Source: Nostoc sp. UHCC 0302
GTDB lineage: Bacteria > Cyanobacteriota > Cyanobacteriia > Cyanobacteriales > Nostocaceae
Reading direction: 5' to 3'
Assembly: GCF_038096175.1 (NCBI RefSeq)
Contig: NZ_CP151100.1
Location: 310,001 to 374,000 of the forward strand
DNA length: 64,000 bases
The notes beneath the pieces are model-generated. The model had not been told where the DNA came from. It searched no databases and was given only the letters and a program-made list of their open reading frames with translations. Position numbers and translations under genes: made by a program. Position 1 is the stretch's first letter. Every line of letters begins with the position of its first letter. Positions 16,750-26,335 of the stretch are shown here, one piece after another.

Positions 16750-17847
16750 TTATTGTCCCCATTTAATTAACTGATTAAAAATTTCTTTCTTGATACCAGA
16801 GCGCAAAATCGCTTCTTGTCTACTCTTACCAAGACGTAATAATCTAATAGCATCTTGAATTTTATTCCAAGTTGTTGAGCCTGATTTAATCTGGCCCTGA
16901 TGAGAAGCGATCGCTAACCCATAAGCAACAGCGTTTGCATCACTTCTACGTATCGAATTGTTAATAGTGAAAGTTTTTTGAGGATTAGAAGCTTGGTTAC
17001 TAATAGTGGTCTGAATTGGTGTAGTTACATCAGGCTTTTTTACTATCATTGGTGTTGCTGATTGTACTCTAGTTTGAATTAATGAAGGCTTGGTTGGTGT
17101 AACTAATGTTGAGACAGGCTGTACTTTAGCTGTGATTACTGGTGATGGTCGTTCCGAATCCGGTTTAATTACTAGACTGGTGTAAGCTGGTTTTCCTGTT
17201 GCTGGAGTCAATTTAAATTGATACTGCTTTTGCCCTCCATCACCGCTAGTAATCACGGTAATTTGTGTACTCCCATCACTGCTATTCGTCATGTTAGGAA
17301 TACTAACAGACTTGATTTGGCGGAGGAATAAAACTGTTGCTACTGACTGTATACATTCAGTACTTGAATTGTTGGAATCGGCTTTCGGGCATAAATTCCC
17401 ATTAGAAGTAAAACCAATTCTAGAGGGATCACCAATCCAAACATCTTTGATGACTTCACCAGTGGGAATAAAATTTATAGTTAGCCCGTAACCGCTCCAG
17501 ACTTTGAGTTCTACTCCCGTTGAGTTCACGTTTTGGGCATCCTGTGAGTAAACAGCACGTGCGGGGATTGCTAAAGCTTCACCAGCGTGAAAAATTAAAA
17601 TGCTAAATAGTAGGCATTTACCAAGAAGGGAGCAGGAAGCTCTTAGTAGGGAGCAGAGAGTAGAAAAATCAGAAAAAAACTTTAGTTGTGGGTTCCCCTG
17701 TTCCCTACTCCCTGTACTCTGCTCCCTCTGAATAAAATATTGAGAAATCAGAAAAGGAGAAAGAGAAAAATTTGAGCCTATAGATTTGACTCTTTCTCTT
17801 TTATCTAAAATCTGCAAGCATAATAATATATTAGCAAGTTTATACAT
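16750..17847 (-). CDS. VirB9/TrbG-like T4SS outer-membrane complex protein
   Basis: A 365-residue protein. After a hydrophobic exported N-terminus ending LFSILIFHAGEALA, the region from about residue 95 (VELKVWSGYGLTINFIPTGE, VIKDVWIGDPSRIGF, ATVLFLRQIKSVSIP) matches the beta domain of VirB9/TrbG, which caps the outer-membrane core with VirB7 and VirB10. A Pro/Thr-rich linker and a C-terminal helical module (WNKIQDAIRLLRLGKSRQE) follow. Residues about 40-75 (IQREQSTGSREQGN and after) are encoded by a repeat element inserted in frame, which makes the signal region unusually long. Only 5 bases separate it from the VirB10-like gene. Confidence 0.75.
   Translation of the reverse strand: MYKLANILLCLQILDKRERVKSIGSNFSLSPFLISQYFIQREQSTGSREQGNPQLKFFSDFSTLCSLLRASCSLLGKCLLFSILIFHAGEALAIPARAVYSQDAQNVNSTGVELKVWSGYGLTINFIPTGEVIKDVWIGDPSRIGFTSNGNLCPKADSNNSSTECIQSVATVLFLRQIKSVSIPNMTNSSDGSTQITVITSGDGGQKQYQFKLTPATGKPAYTSLVIKPDSERPSPVITAKVQPVSTLVTPTKPSLIQTRVQSATPMIVKKPDVTTPIQTTISNQASNPQKTFTINNSIRRSDANAVAYGLAIASHQGQIKSGSTTWNKIQDAIRLLRLGKSRQEAILRSGIKKEIFNQLIKWGQ
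17625..17735. repeat. Dispersed repeat inserted in the VirB9-like coding region
   Basis: Imperfect inverted arms rich in GGGAGCAG on the left and TACTCCCTGTACTCTGCTCC on the right. They resemble the arms of the element upstream of traI and the low-complexity REP-like sequences common in Nostoc. The reading frame passes through it. Ends are approximate. Confidence 0.5.
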
Positions 17848-17852
17848 AGTAT

Positions 17853-19385
17853 TTAAAGATTAATTGATTGATTAACAAAGATTTGTACACTTTTACCTGC
17901 TTCAATAACAAATACTTTGTCTGTCCCTTGAAGTTGTTGATTTTGAGATTGAACTCCTTGAAGAATTTCTCCTAATACACCTTCAGTAAATCCAGCTGCT
18001 AAATCTTTATTATCGTTAGTTGTTGTGCTGCTTGAAAAACCATAAGAACTAGTCGTAATTTGACTAGTAGGATTATTTTGAATTTGAGCAGCTTTAGCCA
18101 CCCCGGCTATTACTGATGAGAATAATGAGCCGCCTAAATCACTACCTTTACGAGATTCAGCTTTTAAAAGCTTGCCACTTTTACTTAATATCGAAATTAC
18201 TCCTTCAGGCAAACTTTTTTCTTGTGTATTTCCATCACTATTTACTAGCGCCGAAACCGCTTGTAGCTGAACATATTCTAATTTACTGGCCCCAGAAACC
18301 TGAGCGACAATATAAGCACCTTTTGGTAATGCTTCGCTACCATCCGATGCTTTCAAAGGTTGAGATAATTGAATTAAATATTTTTGATTTGCTTGAATTT
18401 CATGCTCATTGCTCCAAGCTATGGGAGTTTCTAAGCTACCAATTGCACGACTACCAACTAAAACACGTTTAGAGTTGTAGGTAATATTCTCAGATTCAGT
18501 GCCTTGGAGTTGTTTATCTACTTTGTTTAATGCAACGGTTTTCGCTGTTAATGGTTTGGATGTTCCTGTGCCGCCCTCTATCCCTTTTACATCATTTAAA
18601 TCATCAGATGCAGTGTCAGTTGTAGCACTCGCACTGAAACTACCTACGTTAGATGCTGCTAGCCATTGTTGATTTGGATCTACAGGAGCGGCTTGTGAGG
18701 GGGGAGAGGCTTTAGGTAGAACAGATGCAACAGGTGCTTGAATTCTTGGCGGTGGCGGCGGTGCAGTCTTTACTACCGGGGTACTTCTTGAGCTGAATCC
18801 AGAAGATTGTGACGGCTGTCTATTATAAGTCTGTCTTGGCTGAGGTCGAAGTGTCGGTGTCGGGGATGGGAATGATTTAGCGGGAGCATTTGTATTCGGT
18901 GTGCGTTCAAAATTTAAATTTTGAAGTTCACCTTTTTGACTGGTCAGTGCTAGAGCAGTTTTAGTTTCCCCGGTATCATCTTTGGGTTGATTTTGATTTT
19001 CTTCGTTATTTTGCGTTTCGGTAGCGGAAGTAATCTGAGGACTAGGGGCTGAATTTGTATTACTGATAGCATTGAAACCAGAATTAGCCATTAAACCCAA
19101 AATTCCAAAGATTAATAGCCCACCGGAGCCAACAACAACAGCTTTAATCCAAGGCTGCTGGAAGACTCCGCGAGTTGTAATGATTTCCTCTGGCTCTGGT
19201 GCTTCTGGTACTTCTAGTTGCAACTGTGTTGTTAATTGATCTTCTGTAGTGCGATCATTAACGCTAATGCCGTTCATTTGGGCAAAATCTTCTTCTTCAA
19301 CTGGTATTGAGGCTTTGTCAAATGTCGAGTATTCTTCTTTAGAACTATCATTTGGCTCGCGAACACGAATTTCTGTAGTAGACAT
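17853..19385 (-). CDS. VirB10/TrbI-like T4SS core protein
   Basis: A 510-residue protein with a cytoplasmic N-terminus (about 80 residues), a single membrane helix (AVVVGSGGLLIFGILGLM), a Pro/Ser/Thr-rich periplasmic linker including PPPPPR, and a C-terminal beta domain (KRVLVGSRAIGSLETPIAW, QLSQPLKASDGSEALPKGA, VFVIEAGKSVQIFVNQ). This order is the VirB10/TrbI plan, where the protein spans the periplasm and joins the inner and outer membranes. Length fits the family. Transcribed between the VirB8-like and VirB9-like genes. Confidence 0.85.
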   Translation of the reverse strand: MSTTEIRVREPNDSSKEEYSTFDKASIPVEEEDFAQMNGISVNDRTTEDQLTTQLQLEVPEAPEPEEIITTRGVFQQPWIKAVVVGSGGLLIFGILGLMANSGFNAISNTNSAPSPQITSATETQNNEENQNQPKDDTGETKTALALTSQKGELQNLNFERTPNTNAPAKSFPSPTPTLRPQPRQTYNRQPSQSSGFSSRSTPVVKTAPPPPPRIQAPVASVLPKASPPSQAAPVDPNQQWLAASNVGSFSASATTDTASDDLNDVKGIEGGTGTSKPLTAKTVALNKVDKQLQGTESENITYNSKRVLVGSRAIGSLETPIAWSNEHEIQANQKYLIQLSQPLKASDGSEALPKGAYIVAQVSGASKLEYVQLQAVSALVNSDGNTQEKSLPEGVISILSKSGKLLKAESRKGSDLGGSLFSSVIAGVAKAAQIQNNPTSQITTSSYGFSSSTTTNDNKDLAAGFTEGVLGEILQGVQSQNQQLQGTDKVFVIEAGKSVQIFVNQSINL

Positions 19386-19408
19386 AAATGATATATAGAT
19401 AAGGTTTA

Positions 19409-20122
19409 TTACAATCCCAAGTCGATATCTTGAATTTTATAAATTTCTAATCCCGCCTTACGTGCTGAATATGGAGCTTGTTGCAAAGGTGAAGAATTTT
19501 TGGGAATCTGGGGGCTATCAACTGCACGAACAAATATAGTTTTGTTAAATGCTATTGCCTTCCCTAATTGTTCTCCATCTTGAAAAATTATGAGGTTGGC
19601 AACCATTTTTACAGTCCAACTACCTTCATTAATTTTCGTAGGAGTAGATAGGTGGTTAATAATCAAGATTGATTGAGTAGTACCAGTAAAAACTGAATCT
19701 GGTGTTATTGTTGCGAGTTCTTTAAGAAACGGCCCCCGGAAATCTTCACTTAATGCAAAGCCAGCAGCCCAAGAACGAGTAGTAATTTTATCCTCACCTG
19801 TTTCTACACCAGGGTCTAATTGAGGTTTGTTAGTAGGATTTAAATTATCTACCCCAACAGCATTCCAACTAAAAATCTCTACCATAGTTTTACCAACGAA
19901 GTCGTTGATAGCTTGTGGCGTGCGGCTATTGCTATCAGTTGCTATTGCCCTAATAGAACCTCCATCACTTAATTCAACCAAGGTTGGGGGTTTAGCCTTG
20001 ACAATGCTATTAATGCTAAATGAATTTACTAAAGATACAATTAGTAGTAGGGAAAGTACAATAACATTCCCTATTAAAAAAATCGGAGTAAAATCTAACT
20101 GTTTCTTTTGAAGTATTTGCAT
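19409..20122 (-). CDS. VirB8-like inner-membrane T4SS protein (positional)
   Basis: A 237-residue bitopic protein: short cytoplasmic start, one membrane helix (FLIGNVIVLSLLLIVSLVNS), then a periplasmic domain of about 190 residues with alternating strands (INEGSWTVKMVANLIIFQDG, AIAFNKTIFVRAVDS). This topology, size and position between VirB6-like and VirB10-like genes match VirB8/TrbF/TraE proteins. There is no strict sequence signature visible to me, so the call is by architecture and context. Confidence 0.6.
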   Translation of the reverse strand: MQILQKKQLDFTPIFLIGNVIVLSLLLIVSLVNSFSINSIVKAKPPTLVELSDGGSIRAIATDSNSRTPQAINDFVGKTMVEIFSWNAVGVDNLNPTNKPQLDPGVETGEDKITTRSWAAGFALSEDFRGPFLKELATITPDSVFTGTTQSILIINHLSTPTKINEGSWTVKMVANLIIFQDGEQLGKAIAFNKTIFVRAVDSPQIPKNSSPLQQAPYSARKAGLEIYKIQDIDLGL

Positions 20123-20127
20123 ATCTC

Positions 20128-21225
20128 TTACCGTTTAGACGCGCGGACTGTATTAAATATAGTTTTTGCAGAGCTAGTAACTCCGCTAAAGACAGCCATG
20201 CCACCACCAGTTGCAATAGCAATTGCAATGATTGGTGAGAAGATAGCAGCCATTAATTGATGAACTAATGGGTTAGTTGAGGGAGTATTGATAATTGAAC
20301 TGGCGGTCATCCCGACCAAGATGGAATAAGATATTTTTAATAATCCCAAAGCTAGCCAGCCAGAAAGCCAAGCATGAATAGGTTTAGCGCCTAATGGTAA
20401 TAACGAAAGTACTAAAAAAACAGGCCCTATATAAGCGTTGAGTAAGAATGATATTTGAATCACATATTGAAAAGCTATTTCAATCCCACTTAAAAGGACT
20501 TGTATTATAAACTGAACACTGTTGTTAACAATTTCATCCCCAAACTTTAAAATTCTCGAAAAGCTAAACCCCTTTTTAGGTTTAGGTGTTTTAGTTTCTT
20601 TTCCGTAGGCATCTACCGCCTGTTGCATTGTTTGTTGTTTTTCTTTAATACAAGCTTCACGTGGCTTTGTTTTAACTCCCTTATCATCTACTATTTCTTC
20701 AGGTTTCTTTTGGCATTCAGCAGAGGCGGCAACTACTGCTTGAACCGAAGTTTGATCTATATTGGCAATCAGTATAGAGTTTCTTAAGCTGATGCCATTG
20801 CGTGTCATATCTAGTACTTTTTCGTTCAATCCGTTAGATATTTCACGAAACATAAATGATGTTTTTGCAAGCATAATCCCATTATTTACACTTAGCATCA
20901 AAATCACGACTAAAGGGTAAATAATTTCGCCGCCCGTTTGTATAGACAGACCGTTCTCTGATATGTCCATATACCATTTAACTGACCAGAAGGCGACCAA
21001 AACTACAGCAATTAGCAAACTCGTACCAACAACAGCGCCGTAGATAGGACTATTCCCATTTAATAAATCTATCCAGTCTTGCTCAAATAGAGAATTGACG
21101 ATTTTGGAGCCATCTACAGCACCCTTAACAATATCTTCGGCACGGTTTTTACCCGTTACTTGGCTGTAATCATCTTGCACTTTAGGCAATTGAGCTAATA
21201 AATGGCGAACCGAATAAAATCGCAT
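20128..21225 (-). CDS. VirB6/TrbL-like polytopic T4SS protein
   Basis: A 365-residue protein with about six membrane segments (YGAVVGTSLLIAVVLVAFW, IIYPLVVILMLSVNNGIML, a middle charged loop, then YVIQISFLLNAYIGPVFLVL, LALGLLKISYSILVGM and FSPIIAIAIATGGGMAVF). Polytopic proteins of this form, with a large polar loop, are VirB6/TrbL components of the inner-membrane channel. Only 5 bases separate it from the next gene. The family assignment is by topology and operon position. Confidence 0.7.
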   Translation of the reverse strand: MRFYSVRHLLAQLPKVQDDYSQVTGKNRAEDIVKGAVDGSKIVNSLFEQDWIDLLNGNSPIYGAVVGTSLLIAVVLVAFWSVKWYMDISENGLSIQTGGEIIYPLVVILMLSVNNGIMLAKTSFMFREISNGLNEKVLDMTRNGISLRNSILIANIDQTSVQAVVAASAECQKKPEEIVDDKGVKTKPREACIKEKQQTMQQAVDAYGKETKTPKPKKGFSFSRILKFGDEIVNNSVQFIIQVLLSGIEIAFQYVIQISFLLNAYIGPVFLVLSLLPLGAKPIHAWLSGWLALGLLKISYSILVGMTASSIINTPSTNPLVHQLMAAIFSPIIAIAIATGGGMAVFSGVTSSAKTIFNTVRASKR

Positions 21226-21240
21226 ATTTGTATATTTACT

Positions 21241-22080
21241 CTATTGTTTTTGCCAGTAACCGCTAGCTTGGGCAGCAGATTCAATTAGTTGCCTAGCACC
21301 AGCATTTGATTGCATATCTTCTACACGGGATTGACCGTCTAAAGTTTTGGATATATCAGCTAAGTTAATATTTGCTGCTGCTAATGCTCTAGATTGTTTC
21401 TGAGATTCAAGATGTTGGGATCTAGCAATATTTCCTGCTTGCACATTTTGAAGAGCTATCTTTTTGAGAATATCTTGCGTGACAACATCAGATTGTGCAG
21501 CTTCGGCTTGTTGTGAGGATATAGCTAGGGCTTGAGACGAAGCTTGCGCTTCTTGAGACTGAGCCTTTTGCCCCTCTCCACCCAATACTGATCGAGACTG
21601 CCCATAAGTAAAAGCACGATGCCAATCAGTCTCAGCATCAGTCCCTTGGGTAGAAGGACTTGTCTTAAAAGACTCAGCCTGATTTTTAGCGATCGCTTCT
21701 CTAATTCTCTCTCCTGAATCTATTGGATCTGGAGCATCAAGAGCGCCTGTTGTTGACAAAATAATCTGAATTAATTCATCTTGCTTTTCTTTGCTTAATC
21801 CGCCCTGAGACAAGGTAAATATCTTGGAATACTTATCAAAACTTTGCTTCCAAGTATTGTATGTTTTGAGAATATCATTGTAGGGCTTTAAAGTTTTCGA
21901 CCAGAAAGACTGCTCATTGTCTTGAAGCTGCTCTACATTAGGCAGGTTACTTGAAGTATCAGTAGTTGCTGCTTTAACTAGAGATCCATGCGCTATTACT
22001 AATATAGTTATAGACAATAAAAGGCTAAGGGAAGAACATCGTACTTGGAAAACCGACATCATTTTGTTGGTTGGGGTCAT
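21241..22080 (-). CDS. VirB5/TrbJ-like exported T4SS protein
   Basis: A 279-residue protein with a signal peptide (LSLLLSITILVIAHGSLVKA) followed by an almost wholly helical, Gln/Ala/Ser-rich mature chain (QAQASSQALAISSQQAEAAQ, SQHLESQKQSRALAAANINL). This is the profile of VirB5/TrbJ minor pilus proteins, which often sit next to VirB6. Its start overlaps the end of the upstream gene by 56 bases; a MM pair a few codons in offers a later start that still overlaps. Assigned by architecture and neighbours. Confidence 0.65.
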   Translation of the reverse strand: MTPTNKMMSVFQVRCSSLSLLLSITILVIAHGSLVKAATTDTSSNLPNVEQLQDNEQSFWSKTLKPYNDILKTYNTWKQSFDKYSKIFTLSQGGLSKEKQDELIQIILSTTGALDAPDPIDSGERIREAIAKNQAESFKTSPSTQGTDAETDWHRAFTYGQSRSVLGGEGQKAQSQEAQASSQALAISSQQAEAAQSDVVTQDILKKIALQNVQAGNIARSQHLESQKQSRALAAANINLADISKTLDGQSRVEDMQSNAGARQLIESAAQASGYWQKQ

Positions 22081-22573
22081 AGAGGTTTTCGACAGATACA
22101 GTAAAAGTTTGTGGAGAACAAAATGTACTAACAGTAGCTTGCTTGCCTTGTATGGCTCGTGCTGTTACTGCTAGAGGTGAAATAACTCCTTCAGTAGTTT
22201 GTTTAGAAAGACCTTCAAAAAATTTCCCGTCATATCGGGGATTGTCTGGAACCAATCTTCCTGGAACTTTGTATATGAGAACATAAGTTTCACCAATTTT
22301 AAAAGGTTTATTAATACCTGGCTTTTCTATCCTCTCCACTTCATTTAAAGGTGAAGAAGGGTAGTTATAAAAAACATAGAGAGTTTTGCTGCTATCTATA
22401 TAAGTATTGGCAAGATCCAGCTGTTTCTGACATTTAGCTGTTTGTTCTGCAATAAATTTTTCATGTTTCTCTTGGTTATACTTCCAAACTTGAAAACTAC
22501 CTATTGCAGTCACTCCTGCCAAAATTGCCAACAGAATTTTATTTTGCACTAAGCCATTGACAATGCTACTCAT
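22025..22573 (-). CDS. Single-pass membrane protein of the T4SS operon, unknown
   Basis: A 182-residue protein with one N-terminal hydrophobic segment (ILLAILAGVTAIGSFQVW), a short charged coil and a periplasmic domain with two cysteines (TAKCQKQL, STFCSPQTF). It overlaps the VirB4-like gene by ATGA upstream and the VirB5-like gene by 56 bases downstream, so the three are translationally linked. No family recognised; a cyanobacterium-specific T4SS subunit is likely. Confidence 0.65.
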   Translation of the reverse strand: MSSIVNGLVQNKILLAILAGVTAIGSFQVWKYNQEKHEKFIAEQTAKCQKQLDLANTYIDSSKTLYVFYNYPSSPLNEVERIEKPGINKPFKIGETYVLIYKVPGRLVPDNPRYDGKFFEGLSKQTTEGVISPLAVTARAIQGKQATVSTFCSPQTFTVSVENLYDPNQQNDVGFPSTMFFP

Positions 22574-25500
22574 AATTTTTCTCCCTGCCGGATGCGCTCA
22601 ACATAATACTTAGAGAATTCTGATACCCATTTGAATTTGCTGCTGTAAATTTGTTTAAAGCGATCGCGGGCGGCTTGTTCTTCTCTACTATTGGCGACAA
22701 GGGCAATCAGTGGAGCTGAGGGATAGTAACGACAACGGACGTATTTATCTTTGTAATCCAGCAGCCACAGCGTGTACATCTGCTTTTGCTTGGGATAAAA
22801 AGATTGGTTCTTAGCAATAATCTGCTCTGGTACTCCTAGTATTTCTGTAATTTTTTTGGCAGCACCAGGAACTATTTTACCGATGAGTCGGCATGGCATA
22901 TTTTCAAGTATTTTCGTGCCAGCCTCTGAATCAGCAATAGACGAAACATCCTGCCCCGCTAGAATTACACGAGAGCCAGACTTCCGGGCGGTTGCACATT
23001 TTCGTCCAACTAAGCTCCCCAAAGCCGGATAGCCCAAAAGAACACTTGCCTCGTCCATAAAAAATACACTTTTAGGACAAGAAAGTGATTGCCTTGATGC
23101 TGCCATATATGCAGACAATCCTAAAACTTCGGCAGCTTTGCCCGATTGTAAGTTGGTTAAGGCAAAAGTTATTAGCTTAGAATTGGTGTTGAAACTTGAA
23201 GGCTTACAAATCGCATTGCCGATAGAGCTTGCTTGCCAATAGCGTAGTCGCAGACGGATGAAATTAAGGGCCTCAACAGTTTTTTCTTCCTCATGTCGTA
23301 AATTAAGTCGCTCTTTGCTGAAAAACGGCTCTAAATCAACTAAAGTTGGAGTATCCGCCCAAGCACTAGATCCTATTCCTTGTTTTTGAGCTAATACAAA
23401 GCGTTGTTGAATCTCAGGATCTTGGTAAAATGCTTCTACTCCTAAAGGAATAAGTGACTCGATGGTTGATGCAATTAGCCCATCAAAAGACTGCGCTCCC
23501 AAGACAAGTTGCTCAACTATAGTATTGATATCATTTCTATGATTTTGAAGTCTGTAGTTTCTACCCTCAATATCATCTTCAGGTATTTCTGATAAATCTA
23601 AAGGTTGCATTAAATTATTTGATTCTTTAGAAATATCAAAATAAAACCCATTGAAGTAGGGGGTGTAATCGCCAAATGTACCTGTCCCGTCAGGGTTGGG
23701 GAAGTCGATGATGATCCCTGACATCCCTTGAGCTATACATTCGGTGAAAAGCGCGGCGATGATCAGAGATTTCCCGCAGCCAGTAGCACCTAAGACTAAA
23801 ATGTTTTTAAACAGAGAAACATCAATTTTAATTGATGAGTGTCCTTCATCCGAAATTAATTCAAACCCTTCGGCGTCAGCAGGCGCAATTTGTATGGCGT
23901 TGGTCAGTCCTAGCAGTTCACTGGCAAAGAAAGTAAGCCGTCTGTTGTAGGGACGCAGCAGTATTTTCTCCTGTCTGACAAGCAACGTTTGTAGCCAGAT
24001 AAACCAAGCATACTCCGTTTCACGGGTTAGTTCCGCAGGTTGGTTTATATATCCTTGAATCAGCCGACACGCCTCATCTACACGTTCTGGAGTGTCACGG
24101 TAAACCAATACTACCAATGCTAAGTTCAGCGGTACGTCACCTGTGTAAAGCTTTTCTTGGGCTTCAACTGAGCGTTTAACACTAATTTGAGAAGCAACAT
24201 CAATTGTTTTAAACTTTTCAGTATTTAGTTCTGCTGCACGGGAACGCTTAGTAATTGTTTGTTGTGCCAATCGCGCCAGCTTACGATCTGCTGGATTAAT
24301 CTCGGTGATCACCTCGACATCATAAATTGTATTCTTTGAAAAGACGTCCCACAGAAATCTTGCTTGCCCAGCGGTTGATGAAAACGCTTCTGGTTTTCGT
24401 GATAGAGTCATTACTCCCACATATTTTTTCCCGTGGGTTTGAGATGAATAGCACACCCAACGCCTGTCTGCATAAGGAACACCATTATTCAGCAAAACCG
24501 AGGTTGCATGAGCTTCATCTATTGTTTGAGATAGGTTCTTGAAGTCGGAATTTTCATTGAACTCTTCTCTAAGCCCAAGCTCATCAAAAACTAAAGTGTG
24601 AGGAACTTTAACGGGATTTGTTCCCACTTTGCTGCAAAGCTCCTTCCACAACTGCACCTCAGTTTTTGGCTGAGGTTCAAAACCCATTTCGTCCAATATT
24701 TGCTGATGTCTTGTTGATGCTTCTATACCATTATTGAGGATTTGGATTAACTGCTTTTTAGTAATCTCGCTAATACCTTCTTTACTAAACCTTTTTTGAA
24801 TAAATACTCCTAGCTTATTAATCAGATTATCTAGAAAATCGCCACTTGTTCCGTCAGATGTTGTTGCTGTGTAAGTTGTATAAATATTCAGGACAATGTT
24901 TTTGCGAGAATGTTCACGCGTTAGTTCTTGAATCCTTGCCAATTGTCCATAATCTAAAAACTTGCTCTCTAAACTTACTGGGCTTTTTACACGCTTCCCA
25001 AAGTATTCTCTAGCCTCCGCATCATCACAAAAAGAACTCCAGCGAAAGGTAAACTTTTCTATCTGGGGCAGATCTTTACACCCATTTTCAAATGCTTGAG
25101 CGAGCGCCTCTACTTGTTCATCTGAATTGAATACCGGATGAATGCCCGTGCAACTATACCCGAAAACTAATTGTAGTGTGTTATTTGGGCTGCCAATTTG
25201 CTTTTTACTAAGTAAGTAAGCACCTGCTAAATGACCGCCTTTTTTCAATCGCACTAAGGTTGTTAGGTCAAGCCAATCTTCAAATGGGCTTAACTTTTTC
25301 ACTGACTGCCGACTAACTTTTACTTTTTTGTTTCCAAGTTTTTGCTTCATTTGAGGTGAGATGTACTTGGCGTAACCACGAACCCAATAAGGTGCTGTTG
25401 GATAAATCTTCGACCAAAATAAATAAGGACGATCCCCCGATAAAATCAAGACAGTAGTGCTAGCCCAAAAGGCTGACACTAATGACCAAAGAATACTTGC

Positions 25501-25641
25501 TCCTAAAGTAATTACAAGGACGAAAACTAAACAAAATACAACCCCAAAAACAGCAAACTGAGTCGCGCTAAAAATCCCTAGCCGCGCTACATCTCCTATC
25601 GATTGATTGACTTGTTTGATTTTGGATGCTGAATTATTCAC
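22570..25641 (-). CDS. VirB4-like T4SS ATPase with VirB3-like membrane N-terminus
   Basis: A 1023-residue protein. Residues 15-70 hold two membrane helices (FAVFGVVFCLVFVLVITLGA, LVSAFWASTTVLIL) resembling VirB3/TrbD, a fusion known in several T4SS types. The rest is VirB4/TraC-like: Walker A at 618-625 (GATGCGKS), Walker B VFFMDEAS with D863 and E864, and ARKSGSRVILAGQDVSSIAD. It energises pilus assembly and substrate transfer. The start is GTG with AAGGA upstream. Confidence 0.9.
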   Translation of the reverse strand: MNNSASKIKQVNQSIGDVARLGIFSATQFAVFGVVFCLVFVLVITLGASILWSLVSAFWASTTVLILSGDRPYLFWSKIYPTAPYWVRGYAKYISPQMKQKLGNKKVKVSRQSVKKLSPFEDWLDLTTLVRLKKGGHLAGAYLLSKKQIGSPNNTLQLVFGYSCTGIHPVFNSDEQVEALAQAFENGCKDLPQIEKFTFRWSSFCDDAEAREYFGKRVKSPVSLESKFLDYGQLARIQELTREHSRKNIVLNIYTTYTATTSDGTSGDFLDNLINKLGVFIQKRFSKEGISEITKKQLIQILNNGIEASTRHQQILDEMGFEPQPKTEVQLWKELCSKVGTNPVKVPHTLVFDELGLREEFNENSDFKNLSQTIDEAHATSVLLNNGVPYADRRWVCYSSQTHGKKYVGVMTLSRKPEAFSSTAGQARFLWDVFSKNTIYDVEVITEINPADRKLARLAQQTITKRSRAAELNTEKFKTIDVASQISVKRSVEAQEKLYTGDVPLNLALVVLVYRDTPERVDEACRLIQGYINQPAELTRETEYAWFIWLQTLLVRQEKILLRPYNRRLTFFASELLGLTNAIQIAPADAEGFELISDEGHSSIKIDVSLFKNILVLGATGCGKSLIIAALFTECIAQGMSGIIIDFPNPDGTGTFGDYTPYFNGFYFDISKESNNLMQPLDLSEIPEDDIEGRNYRLQNHRNDINTIVEQLVLGAQSFDGLIASTIESLIPLGVEAFYQDPEIQQRFVLAQKQGIGSSAWADTPTLVDLEPFFSKERLNLRHEEEKTVEALNFIRLRLRYWQASSIGNAICKPSSFNTNSKLITFALTNLQSGKAAEVLGLSAYMAASRQSLSCPKSVFFMDEASVLLGYPALGSLVGRKCATARKSGSRVILAGQDVSSIADSEAGTKILENMPCRLIGKIVPGAAKKITEILGVPEQIIAKNQSFYPKQKQMYTLWLLDYKDKYVRCRYYPSAPLIALVANSREEQAARDRFKQIYSSKFKWVSEFSKYYVERIRQGEKL

Positions 25642-25683
25642 AATCCTTGATTAAAAAAATAATAAGCGCAAGGGAGCGACCGA

Positions 25684-25867
25684 ACAATTCGCAATTCGCA
25701 ATTCGCAATTCGCAATTATTACCCCATAACTAAAGTTAGGGGCTTGAATATTGATACTACGTGTTTTGCTTTTTTTCATAATTTAAATTAGGGGCTTTGA
25801 CTCCAAGGTGAATCAATTATCAATCACGTCCGCAATTGCGAATTGCGAACTGCGAATTGCGAATTGG
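25684..25867. repeat. Heptamer repeat arrays forming an inverted pair
   Basis: Tandem GCAATTC heptamers at about 25685-25717 are mirrored by GAATTGC heptamers at about 25831-25866, separated by roughly 115 bases. Heptanucleotide short tandem repeats (STRR) of this kind are described from Anabaena/Nostoc genomes. The arms could fold into a long hairpin between the pilin-like and VirB4-like genes. The intervening spacer has no gene. Confidence 0.7.
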
Positions 25868-25882
25868 AAATGACCAATCTCT

Positions 25883-26335
25883 TTAGGCGCAAGCATTGCC
25901 TGTAAACAAAATGCTTTGAAATATGAACAGGATTAACAGAACGACGAAACCAACAAGAGGCATTTGAGCCACTTGAGTCAGTTCCTTTCCTTGTTGAACA
26001 CCATCAAACACTTGATATGCAGCAGTCAAAAGACCAATAAATAATGTCAAGTTAAGTGCTGCAAAAATTACAGTTGGTAGCGCTTGAAGCAATGTATTCC
26101 CATTGGAAGTATTGAACATACACCGCATAGCTTGTTCTGCTGGGTCAAATAGACCAGCACGAGCCTTTGTGCCTTGAGTTAGGACACTAAAAGCTGCGGC
26201 TACTGCTACTAATGAGTTAAAGTTCTTGCCTATCCATTGAGCTAAAATTCCCGCCAGAATTTGTCCCTGTGTTTTTTGCTTGCTGTTTATCGAACAAGTA
26301 TCAGGAAGTACAACAGTTGAACGAGTTCTCTTCAT
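25883..26335 (-). CDS. VirB2/TrbC-like pilin candidate
   Basis: About 150 residues: a basic leader, a first hydrophobic stretch (FNSLVAVAAAFSVLTQ) ending in KARA-GLFD that looks like a signal cleavage, then two membrane helices (TVIFAALNLTLFIGLLTAAY and MPLVGFVVLLILFIFQSILF). A cleaved leader plus two helices is the pattern of T4SS pilins, and position at the head of the virB operon fits. Cysteines at mature residue positions near AMRCMF and the C-terminal CA may form a disulphide. Start at ATG 26335, with GTG 26338 as alternative. Confidence 0.65.
   Translation of the reverse strand: MKRTRSTVVLPDTCSINSKQKTQGQILAGILAQWIGKNFNSLVAVAAAFSVLTQGTKARAGLFDPAEQAMRCMFNTSNGNTLLQALPTVIFAALNLTLFIGLLTAAYQVFDGVQQGKELTQVAQMPLVGFVVLLILFIFQSILFTGNACA

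Noticed and set aside
25680-25870. CRISPR-like array
   Set aside because: The heptamers are contiguous tandem repeats without spacers; this is STRR-type repeat DNA, not CRISPR.
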